Made by a program: the position numbers and the translations under genes. A stretch of DNA of 64,000 nt from NCBI GenBank assembly GCA_963828185.1, contig CAWHDV010000019.1, positions 543,453 through 607,452 on the forward strand, given 5' to 3'. The notes below the pieces were generated by a model. The model saw only the letters and a program-made list of their open reading frames with translations, had not been told where the DNA came from and did no database searches. Origin of the DNA: Rhodoblastus sp963828185 (lineage in GTDB: Bacteria > Pseudomonadota > Alphaproteobacteria > Rhizobiales > Beijerinckiaceae). Of this stretch, positions 1 through 8,007 are shown piece by piece; the stretch's first letter is position 1, and every line of letters begins with the position of its first letter.

Positions 1-1013
1 GAGGCGTCGGCGACGGTTTTCGCCTGGGCGGCGGTCTCGACCGCCGTATCGCTCATCATGCGCGCCGTGGCCTGAAATTCCTCGGCCGAGCGAGAGACGC
101 CGGCGACGATGGCATGCACCGAGCGCTCGAATTGTCCCGCCAATTTTTCGGCCATGGCGCGGCGCTGCGTCTCCTGGCCGGCGCGGGCGCTGGCGCTATC
201 GGCTTCGAGTTCGCGCGCCTTGCGCATGTTGCTTTTGAAAATATCGAGCGCGCGCCCCAAGGCTCCGACCTCGTCGCGGCGTTCGCCGCCATCGACGGAG
301 ACGTTCAGGTCGCCGCTGGCCAGTCGCTCGACGGCGCCGGTGGCGCGCTGCAAGGGCGCGACAAGGCCGAAAACCAGGGCGACGCTCATTGCGGCGCCGA
401 TCGCCACGCCGAGGCCGAGGCCGGCAAACACGATGATGCGGCTGAAGCGATAGATGGCCTCTTCGGCGTCCGCCGTCCGGGCGCCCTCGCTTTCGTTGAA
501 TTCGATGTCCTTGCGCAGAACTTCGGAAAGGGCGATGCGTGAGCTCTCGTCGCCATTGTTGAAGGCGTTCATGGCGCCGGTCATGTTGCCGCTGCGGGCG
601 ATGTCGAGCGTATCCAGGGCCGATTGCCGAAAAATCGGCCATTGCTTGGCGAATTCCGCCATCAGCCTGGCGTCGTCGCTGTTGGGGACGATCAACGGCT
701 TGTAACCGGTATAAGCCTTGTCCACCGCCGCCGCAGCCGCGCTCATCGTGTCGTCGACGGCCTCGGCGTTGGTGTTGGTGGAAATCGCCAGCATGGAATT
801 GGCTTCGGCCAGACGGTACAGATTCACATTCGCGTGCAGGACGCCGATCTTGGTTGCCGAGGGCAGCCAGTTGTCGCGCACGTCCGCCGCTTTGCCGGCC
901 ATGTGCGACATTTGCACGATGGCCAGAAGGCCAAGCCCGAGCACGGCGAGGACGAGGCTGCCGAAGGCGGTCAGGATCTTTGTTTTCATGCTCAGATCGC
1001 GCCAGAAATTCAT
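1..1013 (-). CDS. methyl-accepting chemotaxis protein, partial (3' end outside window)
   Basis: This is a membrane chemoreceptor cut by the left window edge; 337 codons are present and the signalling tip is missing. The translation starts MNFWRDLSMKTKILTAFG. It has a first transmembrane helix at about residues 11-33, a four-helix-bundle-like periplasmic segment, a second helix near residues 195-215 (FAGLGLGVAIGAAMSVALVF), then a HAMP-like linker with the GDLNVSV and RRDEVGALGRAL elements. The start at 1013 is preceded by GGGGA about 6 bases upstream; a second ATG at 990 lacks such a site. The family relays ligand binding to CheA/CheW. The ligand cannot be inferred. Confidence 0.88.
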   Translation of the reverse strand, partial: MNFWRDLSMKTKILTAFGSLVLAVLGLGLLAIVQMSHMAGKAADVRDNWLPSATKIGVLHANVNLYRLAEANSMLAISTNTNAEAVDDTMSAAAAAVDKAYTGYKPLIVPNSDDARLMAEFAKQWPIFRQSALDTLDIARSGNMTGAMNAFNNGDESSRIALSEVLRKDIEFNESEGARTADAEEAIYRFSRIIVFAGLGLGVAIGAAMSVALVFGLVAPLQRATGAVERLASGDLNVSVDGGERRDEVGALGRALDIFKSNMRKARELEADSASARAGQETQRRAMAEKLAGQFERSVHAIVAGVSRSAEEFQATARMMSDTAVETAAQAKTVADA

Positions 1014-1116
1014 TTTCTTCCCCATTCGCCACGATGCACGCGCGTGCCGGATGGGAAAATAACAACTATAAGTTGTATAAATCTTTACCTGGTTGAATTT
1101 ACAGCGCCGCCAACTG

Positions 1117-1148
1117 AAAAAGCGCGCCGTCTGGCGTACGGCGCGCTT
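1117..1148 (-). terminator. rho-independent terminator downstream of the host-attachment gene
   Basis: The 11-bp perfect arms 1120-1130 and 1138-1148 (AAGCGCGCCGT / ACGGCGCGCTT) flank a 7-base loop. Read on the minus strand, the hairpin ends in a short T run (complement of 1117-1121). It lies 8 bases past the stop codon at 1157 and before the chemoreceptor gene. Confidence 0.75.
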
Positions 1149-1156
1149 CGGCTGCG

Positions 1157-1606
1157 TCAGCCGACAATGTGCTTTTCAATGTCCCAGACCGGGAACTTGG
1201 TGAAATCCTTGTCGATTTCGGCGATGACCTTGCCCTTGACGTCGGCATGCAGCACGCGTCGCAATTCGGCGAGCGTCTTGGCCGGGGCGGCGATCACCAG
1301 AGCGGGGGCGGCGCGTTTGCGCACCACCGTTTCCAGCGCCGCGGCGGCGCGCTGCGCGAAACGGCTCTCTTCGATCTCATGCCAGTCCGTCGTCTCGACG
1401 GCGCTGCGGCCATTGGAGTTGGCGCTGGAATGCGTGCGCCCGGGCCGGTCGGTTCCCTGTTCGTGGGTGGGCGGGTTTTCGTCGGCGAGAACGCTGACCG
1501 TGACAAAATTGGCGAATTTTTCATCTCCCTCGTTGCGGAGGAAAAGGGCCTTGCGGCCGTCTCCAACGAAGACGAAGGCGTCATGCGGAACAGAAAGCTT
1601 GTGCAC
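1157..1606 (-). CDS. host attachment family protein
   Basis: This 149-aa soluble protein resembles the proteobacterial 'host attachment protein' family, whose name derives from Agrobacterium; the biochemical role is poorly defined and it resembles eRF1-like/baeRF domains. Visible family features are the N-terminal strand with FVFVGDGRKALFLRN, a central segment TDWHEIEESRFAQRAA, and the C-terminal block ALVIAAPAKTLAELR followed by VIAEIDKDFTKFPVWDIEKHI. I place the start at a GTG preceded by GGGAG 7 bases upstream; no in-frame ATG lies between it and the start of conserved sequence. It is transcribed alone and followed by a hairpin terminator. Confidence 0.8.
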   Translation of the reverse strand: MHKLSVPHDAFVFVGDGRKALFLRNEGDEKFANFVTVSVLADENPPTHEQGTDRPGRTHSSANSNGRSAVETTDWHEIEESRFAQRAAAALETVVRKRAAPALVIAAPAKTLAELRRVLHADVKGKVIAEIDKDFTKFPVWDIEKHIVG

Positions 1607-1805
1607 GATAAAACTCCCGATGTTCGGGCGGTTCGCCGTCGAGGTCGTTTACCGTCGCGCGGCGCCGTCACAGCTGCCGGAGCGGCGCTTCGCTTGGGCG
1701 CCGCGCTCCCTTCCTTCCCCCTTCCTGCCGTTCAAGATAGGGCGCGTTCCTCGCCGCCGCCATGATGCGGGTCAAGGAAACTAGGGTTTATTTCGGCATC
1801 GGGAC

Positions 1806-3821
1806 TCAACAGGCGAGCGGGCGCAGCCTCCGCCGCGTCGAATCATTGTCGAGCAGGCGGCCGGCGTCGCCGTCGAGCCTGTGCCGCCAATTGGGCTTCT
1901 CAATCGTCGTGCCCGGCACGTTCGGCTGCGCTTCGCTTGCCACGGCGTCCTCGACAGCGATGATCTTCAGCGCGCAAGGCGTCGCCGCGACATAGGCGAT
2001 CGCCGCCTCGACCACGGGCCAGCTATCCCAGTCAGCCGGAACGTCGCCTTGCGCCACGCCGGCGTCGCGGAAACAACGCCAAAGCATTCCTCGATCGCGG
2101 TCGCGAGAGTCCTTCGCCGCTTGCGCCGCCCCTTCGAGATCGGCGCCTTTCCACCAGCCCGCGGTGGCGATCATGTCATGCGTCGTGGTCATCGCCGCCG
2201 CGTCATGCGACCAGTCGCGCGGGGGAACATAGCCATTGTCGTGGCGCTCGAAGCGCAGCACCCGCATGCCGTAGGCGCCCTGGCTGGCGAGGAAGTCGCG
2301 GTAGCCCCAGGGGACCGTGCCGAGATCCTCGCCGATGACGATCGCCTTATGGCGCCATGATTCCAGCGCCAGCAGGCGGAACAGGTCATCTTGCGGGAAG
2401 GCGACATAGGCGCCTTCGAGCGCGCCGCGTCTTTCCGGAATCAGCCACAGTCGGCCGAGGCCCATGACGTGGTCGATGCGGAGGCCGCCCGAATGGCGCA
2501 GGCTGGCCCGCAGGGTCTCGATGAACGGCGCGAAACCGTTTTCCGCGAGGCGGCGTGGGGAGAGGGCGGCGAGCGCCCAGTTCTGGCCGTCCGCGGCGTA
2601 ATAATCCGGAGGGGCGCCGATCGACAGGCTCGACAGGATTTCCGACGGCCGCGACCAGGCGTGGCTGCCGTCGGCGTCCGTGCCAATGGCGAGATCGGCG
2701 ACGAGCCCGACCTTCATGCCCGCATCGCGGCAGGCTTTTTGCGCCGAGCCGAAGGATTTTTCGGTCAGCCATTGCAGGAAGACCTGGAAATCGACCTCGT
2801 CGGCGTTTTTTTGCGCGAAAGCCGCGATCTCGGCGCCGCGCGGATCGCGCAGGGCGGCGGGCCAGTCGCGCCAGCGCCAGATTTGCTGCTCGCGCCAGAT
2901 TTTCTGGTGCAGGACCTCGAACACGGCATGGTCGCGCAAGCGTGACGTGGCGTTGTCCCGGAAACGACGGAACTCCAAGTCCTGCCCGGACGTGCGCACG
3001 AGATCGAACAAGCTGCGCAAAAACTGTCGACGCGCCGCCGTCGCCGCCGGCCAGTCAATCAGGCTTTCGCCGGCCAGGCGCGCCATCGCCGAAGCCTGTC
3101 CCGATTGCCGGATCGCTCGGCTGACAAGATCTTCCGGCAGGGCGGCTTCGGGATCGGCGTGCAGCGGATTGTAGAACAGGCGGCTCGATGGCGAATAGGG
3201 GCTGAAGCGGCCGGCGTCCGCGCCGAACAGCGCGTGGACGGGACTGATCGCCAGGAGGTCCGCGCCGAGCGCCGCCGCTGAGCGGCCGAGCGCCGCGACG
3301 CCGGAGAAATTGCCGATGCCGCCGTCATTCGGACTGCGCAGGGAATAGATTTGCGCCGCCAGCCCGAAGCCCGCTTTGCCTTTGAGATCAGCGAATGTCA
3401 CGCAGCGCTTCGGGGCCGTCGCGACGGTCACGTCGCCGTCGGGCAGGTGCAGGACATGATAGCCCGGCGTCGCGAACGGCGGCAGCAGCAGGGCGTCGGA
3501 AAGGACTTCGAGTGGCGTCAGATGGGTTTGTTCGCCGCTTTCGAGTGTGGCCGCGATTTTACCCGCGCCGGGGCGGGGGCAGGGCAGGCGTAAAACCTCG
3601 CCGACGCGCGCGGTGACCAGCGGCGCGGCGTTCTGCGGCGGCTGGCGCAGCAGGGCGAGGGAATCGGCGATTTCCGACTCGTGGCTGGCCGGCAGGCCGA
3701 GCGCGGCGAGAATTTCGCGCAGGGATTCGATCGAAACCGCGCGCTCGCGGCCCGCCTGGTCGCGCCAATGCGCGGAAACGCCAGCCTGTTCCGCCAATTG
3801 CCGCAGTCGTTCGTCGCTCAT
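1806..3821 (-). CDS. malQ: 4-alpha-glucanotransferase (amylomaltase)
   Basis: This 671-aa GH77 enzyme transfers alpha-1,4-glucan segments between maltooligosaccharides in cytoplasmic glycogen or maltodextrin metabolism. It has an N-terminal helical extension (about residues 1-75) typical of proteobacterial MalQ. The barrel follows, with AQIYSLRSPNDGGIGNFSGVA near residue 155, the nucleophile region GGLRIDHVMGL, the acid/base segment VIGEDLGTVP, and TTTHDMIATAGWW with the transition-state Asp. No other glycogen gene is adjacent, so the gene is isolated from the usual glg cluster. Start ATG at 3821 fits the family. Confidence 0.92.
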   Translation of the reverse strand: MSDERLRQLAEQAGVSAHWRDQAGRERAVSIESLREILAALGLPASHESEIADSLALLRQPPQNAAPLVTARVGEVLRLPCPRPGAGKIAATLESGEQTHLTPLEVLSDALLLPPFATPGYHVLHLPDGDVTVATAPKRCVTFADLKGKAGFGLAAQIYSLRSPNDGGIGNFSGVAALGRSAAALGADLLAISPVHALFGADAGRFSPYSPSSRLFYNPLHADPEAALPEDLVSRAIRQSGQASAMARLAGESLIDWPAATAARRQFLRSLFDLVRTSGQDLEFRRFRDNATSRLRDHAVFEVLHQKIWREQQIWRWRDWPAALRDPRGAEIAAFAQKNADEVDFQVFLQWLTEKSFGSAQKACRDAGMKVGLVADLAIGTDADGSHAWSRPSEILSSLSIGAPPDYYAADGQNWALAALSPRRLAENGFAPFIETLRASLRHSGGLRIDHVMGLGRLWLIPERRGALEGAYVAFPQDDLFRLLALESWRHKAIVIGEDLGTVPWGYRDFLASQGAYGMRVLRFERHDNGYVPPRDWSHDAAAMTTTHDMIATAGWWKGADLEGAAQAAKDSRDRDRGMLWRCFRDAGVAQGDVPADWDSWPVVEAAIAYVAATPCALKIIAVEDAVASEAQPNVPGTTIEKPNWRHRLDGDAGRLLDNDSTRRRLRPLAC

Positions 3822-3952
3822 GCCGATTTCGTCCTCTGGTCCCGGAAAGGGCGGCGGAGAATGTCACAAATTCGCGGCGCGGTCAGCCTTGGCGGCCGGC
3901 TTGTTCGCTTCGGCCGATGCGTTTAGCCTGAAGCGGAAAACGAGAGGAATCC

Positions 3953-5332
3953 ATGTCTTATTCGGGCCGCTGCGGCGACGAGACCTTCTCCTTCGTCGAT
4001 CTCAAGGCGCTTCTCGCGGCGGCCTCGTCGCGCCGCTCGGGCGACGAACTGGCCGGGATCGCGGCTTTAAGCGACGCGGCGCGCGTCGCGGCGAAATTCA
4101 TCCTCGCCGACCTGCCGCTGAAGACTTTTCTCGATGAGGCGCTCATCCCCTACGAGCAGGACGAGGTGACGCGGCTGATCCTCGACAGCCACGATATCAA
4201 GGCCTTCGCCCCGGTCGCCGCCATGACGGTCGGCGAGTTGCGCGATCATCTGCTCTCCTATCACGTCGATTCCACGGCCCTGACCGCGCTGGCGGCGGGG
4301 CTGACGCCGGAAATGGCCGCGGCCGTCAGCAAGCTGATGCGCAACCAGGATCTGATCGCGGTTTCGCGCAAGGGCCGGGTCGTCTCGGCCTTCCGCAACA
4401 CGATCGGGCTGGAAGGGCGCCTGTCCACGCGGTTGCAGCCCAACCATCCGGCCGACGACGCGAAGGGGATCGCGGCGGCGACGCTCGACGGGTTGGCGCA
4501 TGGCGCGGGAGACGCCGTCATCGGCGTCAATCCCGCCTCTGACAATCCGCGCAACGCCATCTACCTGATTGAAATGCTGGATGAGTTGCGCCAGCGCTAC
4601 GCCATTCCGACCCAGACCTGCGTTCTCACCCACGTCACCAACGCGCTAGAAATCATGCGGCGGGGCGCGCCGGTCGATCTGGTGTTCCAGTCGGTGGCCG
4701 GCAGCGAAGCCGCCAATCGCGGCTTCGGCGTCGACCTTGCCGTGCTCGACGAAGCCTATGCCGCCGCCTTGTCGCTGCAACGCGGAACCGTCGGCCAGAA
4801 CGTCATGTATTTCGAGACGGGGCAGGGCTCGGCGCTTTCCGCCGACGCCCATCACGGCGTCGACCAGCAGACCATGGAGGCGCGCGCCCATGCGGTGGCG
4901 CGGCGCTACAAACCTCTTCTCGTCAATACGGTCGTCGGCTTCATCGGCCCCGAATATCTTTACGACGGCAAGCAGATCATTCGCGCGGCGCTCGAGGATT
5001 TGTTTTGCGGAAAACTGCTCGGCCTGCCGATGGGCTGCGACGCCTGCTACACCAACCACGCCGAAGCCGATTCCGATGACATGGACACGCTCATGGTGCT
5101 GCTGGCGGCGGCCAATTGCGCCTTCCTGATCACCGTGCCGGGCGCCGACGACATCATGCTGAATTATCAGAGCCTGTCCTTCCATGACGCGCTATTCCTG
5201 CGCTCGACCTTCGGGCTGCGGCCCGCGCCGGAATTCGAGGACTGGCTGCAGCGGATGAACCTCAAGGACGGGCAAGGCCGCCTCGTCGATGTGCGGCACG
5301 CCGGTTTCGGCAGGTTGGGGAGGCTGGCGTGA
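3953..5332 (+). CDS. eutB: ethanolamine ammonia-lyase large subunit
   Basis: This 459-aa catalytic subunit of the adenosylcobalamin-dependent lyase converts ethanolamine to acetaldehyde and ammonia. Length and sequence match EutB throughout, including the N-terminal LPLKTFLDEALIPYEQDEVTRLI block, the barrel segment IGVNPASDNP, TCVLTHVTNA and the C-terminal GCDACYTNHAEADSDDMD region. It overlaps eutC by 4 bases, so translation is probably coupled. No microcompartment shell genes, eutA reactivase, aldehyde dehydrogenase or regulator are next to it, which suggests a minimal nitrogen-scavenging use. I saw no cobalamin riboswitch in the 130 bases upstream. Confidence 0.95.
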   Translation: MSYSGRCGDETFSFVDLKALLAAASSRRSGDELAGIAALSDAARVAAKFILADLPLKTFLDEALIPYEQDEVTRLILDSHDIKAFAPVAAMTVGELRDHLLSYHVDSTALTALAAGLTPEMAAAVSKLMRNQDLIAVSRKGRVVSAFRNTIGLEGRLSTRLQPNHPADDAKGIAAATLDGLAHGAGDAVIGVNPASDNPRNAIYLIEMLDELRQRYAIPTQTCVLTHVTNALEIMRRGAPVDLVFQSVAGSEAANRGFGVDLAVLDEAYAAALSLQRGTVGQNVMYFETGQGSALSADAHHGVDQQTMEARAHAVARRYKPLLVNTVVGFIGPEYLYDGKQIIRAALEDLFCGKLLGLPMGCDACYTNHAEADSDDMDTLMVLLAAANCAFLITVPGADDIMLNYQSLSFHDALFLRSTFGLRPAPEFEDWLQRMNLKDGQGRLVDVRHAGFGRLGRLA

Positions 5333-6108
5333 GCGACAGCGAGAGCAGGATCGGCCCGGCCGACCCCTACGCCGCCCTGCGCGCCTCGACGCCGGCGCGA
5401 ATCGGGCTGGGGCGCGCGGGCAATTCGCTGCCGACGCGGGCGCTGCTGGAGTTCCAGGCCGCTCACGCCCGCGCCCGCGACGCGGTGCATGCGGCCTTCG
5501 ATGCGCAGGCTCTGGCGCGGGCGCTCAAGCCCCTGCCGACGATCTGCGTGCAATCGCGCGTCGGTGACGCCTCGTCCTATCTGCGCCGGCCTGATCTCGG
5601 ACGCCGGCTTGACGAGGAATCGCGCGAAAAACTGACCGCTGTCGCGGGAAAACCGGATGTCGTCTTCGTCGTCGCCGACGGGCTTTCCGCGGGCGCGGTC
5701 GAGGCGCAGGCCGCGCCGCTGCTCGCCGCCTGCCTGCCGGCGCTGGATGGCCTGGCGATCGGCCCTGTCGTCATCGCCCGCCATGCGCGCGTCGCTCTGG
5801 GCGACGAAATTGGCGCCTGTCTAGGCGGAAAGCTCTGTGTGCTGCTCGTTGGCGAGCGGCCGGGCCTTAGCGTCGCGGACAGCCTCGGCGTCTACCTGAC
5901 CTATGATCCGCGTCCGGGACGGCGCGACAGCGAGCGCAACTGCATCTCCAACATTCACGCCAATGGCGGGCTGACCATTTTCCAAGCGGTCGAGAAGCTC
6001 GTCTGGCTTTTACGCGAGGCGCTCGGACGAGGCGTGACCGGGGTAGAGCTCAAGGAAAATTCGGGCGCGCTGGCCGCGCCCGACGTCGCGAAACGCCTGA
6101 TCGAATGA
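5329..6108 (+). CDS. eutC: ethanolamine ammonia-lyase small subunit
   Basis: This 259-aa partner of EutB helps form the active oligomer and contacts the B12 cofactor. It starts with GTG inside the eutB stop region (4-base overlap). Family features are DPYAALRASTPARIGLGRAG at the N-terminus and the conserved C-terminal blocks VYLTYDPRPGRRDSERNCISNIHANGG. It is shorter than the enterobacterial protein mainly at the N-terminus, as is usual in alphaproteobacteria. Confidence 0.94.
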   Translation: MSDSESRIGPADPYAALRASTPARIGLGRAGNSLPTRALLEFQAAHARARDAVHAAFDAQALARALKPLPTICVQSRVGDASSYLRRPDLGRRLDEESREKLTAVAGKPDVVFVVADGLSAGAVEAQAAPLLAACLPALDGLAIGPVVIARHARVALGDEIGACLGGKLCVLLVGERPGLSVADSLGVYLTYDPRPGRRDSERNCISNIHANGGLTIFQAVEKLVWLLREALGRGVTGVELKENSGALAAPDVAKRLIE

Positions 6109-6115
6109 TCGAGGG

Positions 6116-6141
6116 GGCGACGGGCTCACGCTCCCGTCGCC
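6116..6141. terminator. hairpin between convergent eutC and cytochrome genes
   Basis: The arms GGCGACGGG (6116-6124) and CCCGTCGCC (6133-6141) form a 9-bp perfect stem with an 8-base loop in the 47-bp gap between two convergent genes. There is no immediate T run; a TTTT follows 12 bases later on the plus strand. A terminator role is inferred from position. Confidence 0.45.
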
Positions 6142-6155
6142 GCGAGAATCGGGTT

Positions 6156-6632
6156 TTATTTGTTTTCCTCGGCGGTGCGCTTGTCGAGGTAGGCCCTGAT
6201 CGCCCACACAGCCTCCTGGGTGAAGACGCTGCTGTAGCTCGGCATGGTCACGCGACCCTCGGAATTCTGTTTACCGCTCAGGACCATTTGCTTGAAGTAA
6301 CTGTCGGAGTCATTGAAGCAGGAGTCCTTCTCCTTTCCCGGAGCGTCGCCCACGCATTCCTTGGCGTCCTGCAGCAGATCGGGGGCCATGCCGCCGGCCT
6401 CGCCGTTCAAGCCATGGCATCCCGCGCAATTGTGCAAATAGCCGACGGCGCCAATGGCCTCCGCCTTGGCGTTGCCGCGCCAGGGATTGGACGGGAGCCA
6501 CGTTGTGCCGAGCGACGGCAGTCCGGTGGTGTCCACGGGATGCGGGGTCACATCGCCGTGGGCCAGCGCCTGCGCGGAAGCCAGCGCCAAAAAAGTCGCG
6601 GCCATACCAGCCAAACCCGTTAGTTTACGCAT
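6156..6632 (-). CDS. PedF-like periplasmic cytochrome c-550
   Basis: This 158-aa exported monohaem cytochrome resembles PedF, the cytochrome c associated with PQQ-dependent alcohol dehydrogenases. It has a signal peptide (MRKLTGLAGMAATFLALASAQALA), the mature start HGDVTPHPVDTTGLPSLG that is characteristic of the PedF family, the haem site CAGCH and a C-terminal TMPSYSSVFTQEAVWAIRAYLD with the likely axial Met. I chose ATG 6632 because AGGGAG lies 9 bases upstream and the signal peptide begins there; the open frame extends to 6743 without support. It probably carries electrons from an alcohol or methanol dehydrogenase encoded elsewhere. Confidence 0.82.
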   Translation of the reverse strand: MRKLTGLAGMAATFLALASAQALAHGDVTPHPVDTTGLPSLGTTWLPSNPWRGNAKAEAIGAVGYLHNCAGCHGLNGEAGGMAPDLLQDAKECVGDAPGKEKDSCFNDSDSYFKQMVLSGKQNSEGRVTMPSYSSVFTQEAVWAIRAYLDKRTAEENK

Positions 6633-6992
6633 GCCAAAAAGCTCCCTGGCGATCGATTTTCGCTTGTTTAGTCGCATGTTCAAGACGTTGACGTATTCAA
6701 TGCGGCGCAGCCCCGATGGGTCGCAAGTGTACTTTGGTCGCACATGCGCCGATGCGGTCTTTGGCCGGCGCGTCTGAGAGGAATTATGCTTGGATTGCCT
6801 GCTTCCAGGCGCCGTTCGACTGATGAATGGCTGTCTGATACTTCTGCTGGATGGCTATGACAGCGTGGGCCCGGCCGGGAAGACTGCGTCTTCGTCGAGG
6901 AAAGGGCGCGCCCCATCGCTGCGTTCGGCTGGCGCGCACGCACGCGATGAGCGGCGACGTGAGGCCGCGACGCGCGGCGCGGCCTCGGTTTA

Positions 6993-7469
6993 TCAGCTCA
7001 GTTCGCCGATATGCTTTTGCGCGTAGAGCGGCAGGCCGACCTGCTTGATAAGCTCGAGCTGCGTTTCGAGAAAATCTATATGTTCTTCCTCGTCGTGCGC
7101 AAGGTCCTCGAACAGGTTCTTGCTGACGCGATCGTTGATCGACACGCAATAGGCGGCGGCTTCAAGATACAAAGCCCGCGCTGAAACTTCGGAAGCCAGG
7201 TCCAGTCCGATTACTTCCTGCACATTTTCGCCGATTGTCAGGGCGTTCAGCTCCTGCATGTTGGGAAAACCTTCGAGGAAAAGGATGCGCGTGGTGAACC
7301 GGTCGGCGTGGGTCATCTCCTCGATCAATTCCTCGCGCCATTTCTTGGCGAGCCCTTTGTAGCCCCAATTGTCGAGAATTCGGTAGTGCAGCCAGTACTG
7401 GTTGATGGCGGTCAACTCGCTGCGCAAACCCTTGTTGAGGTATTCGATCACCCTTGTATCGCCGCGCAT
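6993..7469 (-). CDS. bfr: bacterioferritin
   Basis: This 158-aa haem-containing ferritin stores iron in a 24-mer. All ferroxidase ligands are present at the E. coli positions: Glu18, Glu51, His54, Glu94, Glu127 and His130, and haem ligand Met52. It starts MRGDTRVIEYLNKGLRSELTAINQY. The bfd gene for its ferredoxin partner lies 110 bp upstream on the same strand, so the two may be co-transcribed from a promoter above bfd. Confidence 0.96.
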   Translation of the reverse strand: MRGDTRVIEYLNKGLRSELTAINQYWLHYRILDNWGYKGLAKKWREELIEEMTHADRFTTRILFLEGFPNMQELNALTIGENVQEVIGLDLASEVSARALYLEAAAYCVSINDRVSKNLFEDLAHDEEEHIDFLETQLELIKQVGLPLYAQKHIGELS

Positions 7470-7579
7470 GACCTTACTCCCTCTGTCGCCGCCTCAGACA
7501 GCCTGCACCCCGCACCGGACCATGTCGGCGCAGCTTGGCAACAGGAGCCGCCGGAAATCGTTCCGCGATCAGAGTAAAA

Positions 7580-7816
7580 TCATTCGGCTGCGGTAGCTAG
7601 CGCAAACTCTCCGCTTTCAGTGGCGGCGGCGGCCTGCGCATCCTTCTCCGTCTCGCGTTCGAAAATCGACTGGATATTGCGCACACAGCGCCCACATTTC
7701 GGCGCGCGTCCAATGCTGCGAAAGACATCGCGCGCTTTTTCGGCGGAAGCGCCGCAGGGCTTGACGCAGGCCCGGACATCCCGGTCCGATATCACATTGC
7801 ACGAGCAGAGAATCAT
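7580..7816 (-). CDS. bfd: bacterioferritin-associated ferredoxin
   Basis: This is a 78-aa [2Fe-2S] protein that reduces bacterioferritin to release iron. The cluster cysteines are visible as CxC (residues 4 and 6, MILCSCN) and CxxC (residues 41 and 44, KCGRC). The start at ATG 7816 matches the family N-terminus; an in-frame GTG at 7837 would add an atypical MREFFTA leader. It has a longer charged/Ala-rich C-terminal tail than E. coli Bfd. An Irr-like box lies about 77 bases upstream. Confidence 0.88.
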   Translation of the reverse strand: MILCSCNVISDRDVRACVKPCGASAEKARDVFRSIGRAPKCGRCVRNIQSIFERETEKDAQAAAATESGEFALATAAE

Positions 7817-7892
7817 TGCGGTGAAAAACTCCCTCACTGTTCAGGCGACAGTAAACAGGCGGCCTCGACGCCAGGAAAGAAATTCGTGTCGC

Positions 7893-7909
7893 ATTAGATT
7901 GTTTCTAAA
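7893..7909 (-). promoter_or_regulatory. Irr-type iron control element upstream of bfd
   Basis: The plus strand reads ATTAGATTGTTTCTAAA, an interrupted dyad ATTAGA-N5-TCTAAA that matches the alphaproteobacterial Irr/ICE consensus (TTTAGA-N5-TCTAAA) in 11 of 12 arm positions. It sits 77 bases before the bfd start. Irr control of iron storage genes is known in the Rhizobiales; the assignment here is by motif only. Confidence 0.6.
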
Positions 7910-7932
7910 CTGCGACGGCGCAACGACGCGCG

Positions 7933-7971
7933 AAAAAAATAGCGGCCCGAAAGGCTGAGGCCTTTCGGGCC
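7933..7971 (-). terminator. rho-independent terminator of the OFA transporter gene
   Basis: The 11-bp perfect arms GGCCCGAAAGG (7944-7954) and CCTTTCGGGCC (7961-7971) are followed on the minus strand by GCTA and seven T residues (complement of 7933-7939). It lies 36 bases after the transporter stop codon. Confidence 0.88.
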
Positions 7972-8007
7972 GGCAATTCCGCCAGGGCGCAGTTCATCCC
8001 GACCAGA

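Noticed and set aside
3822..3952. Cobalamin riboswitch before eutB
   Set aside because: The gap is only 131 bp and I could not find a B12-box-like sequence.
7470..7579. tRNA or small RNA gene between bfr and bfd
   Set aside because: No cloverleaf, T-loop sequence or terminator-like structure was seen; I also found no tRNA signature elsewhere in the window.
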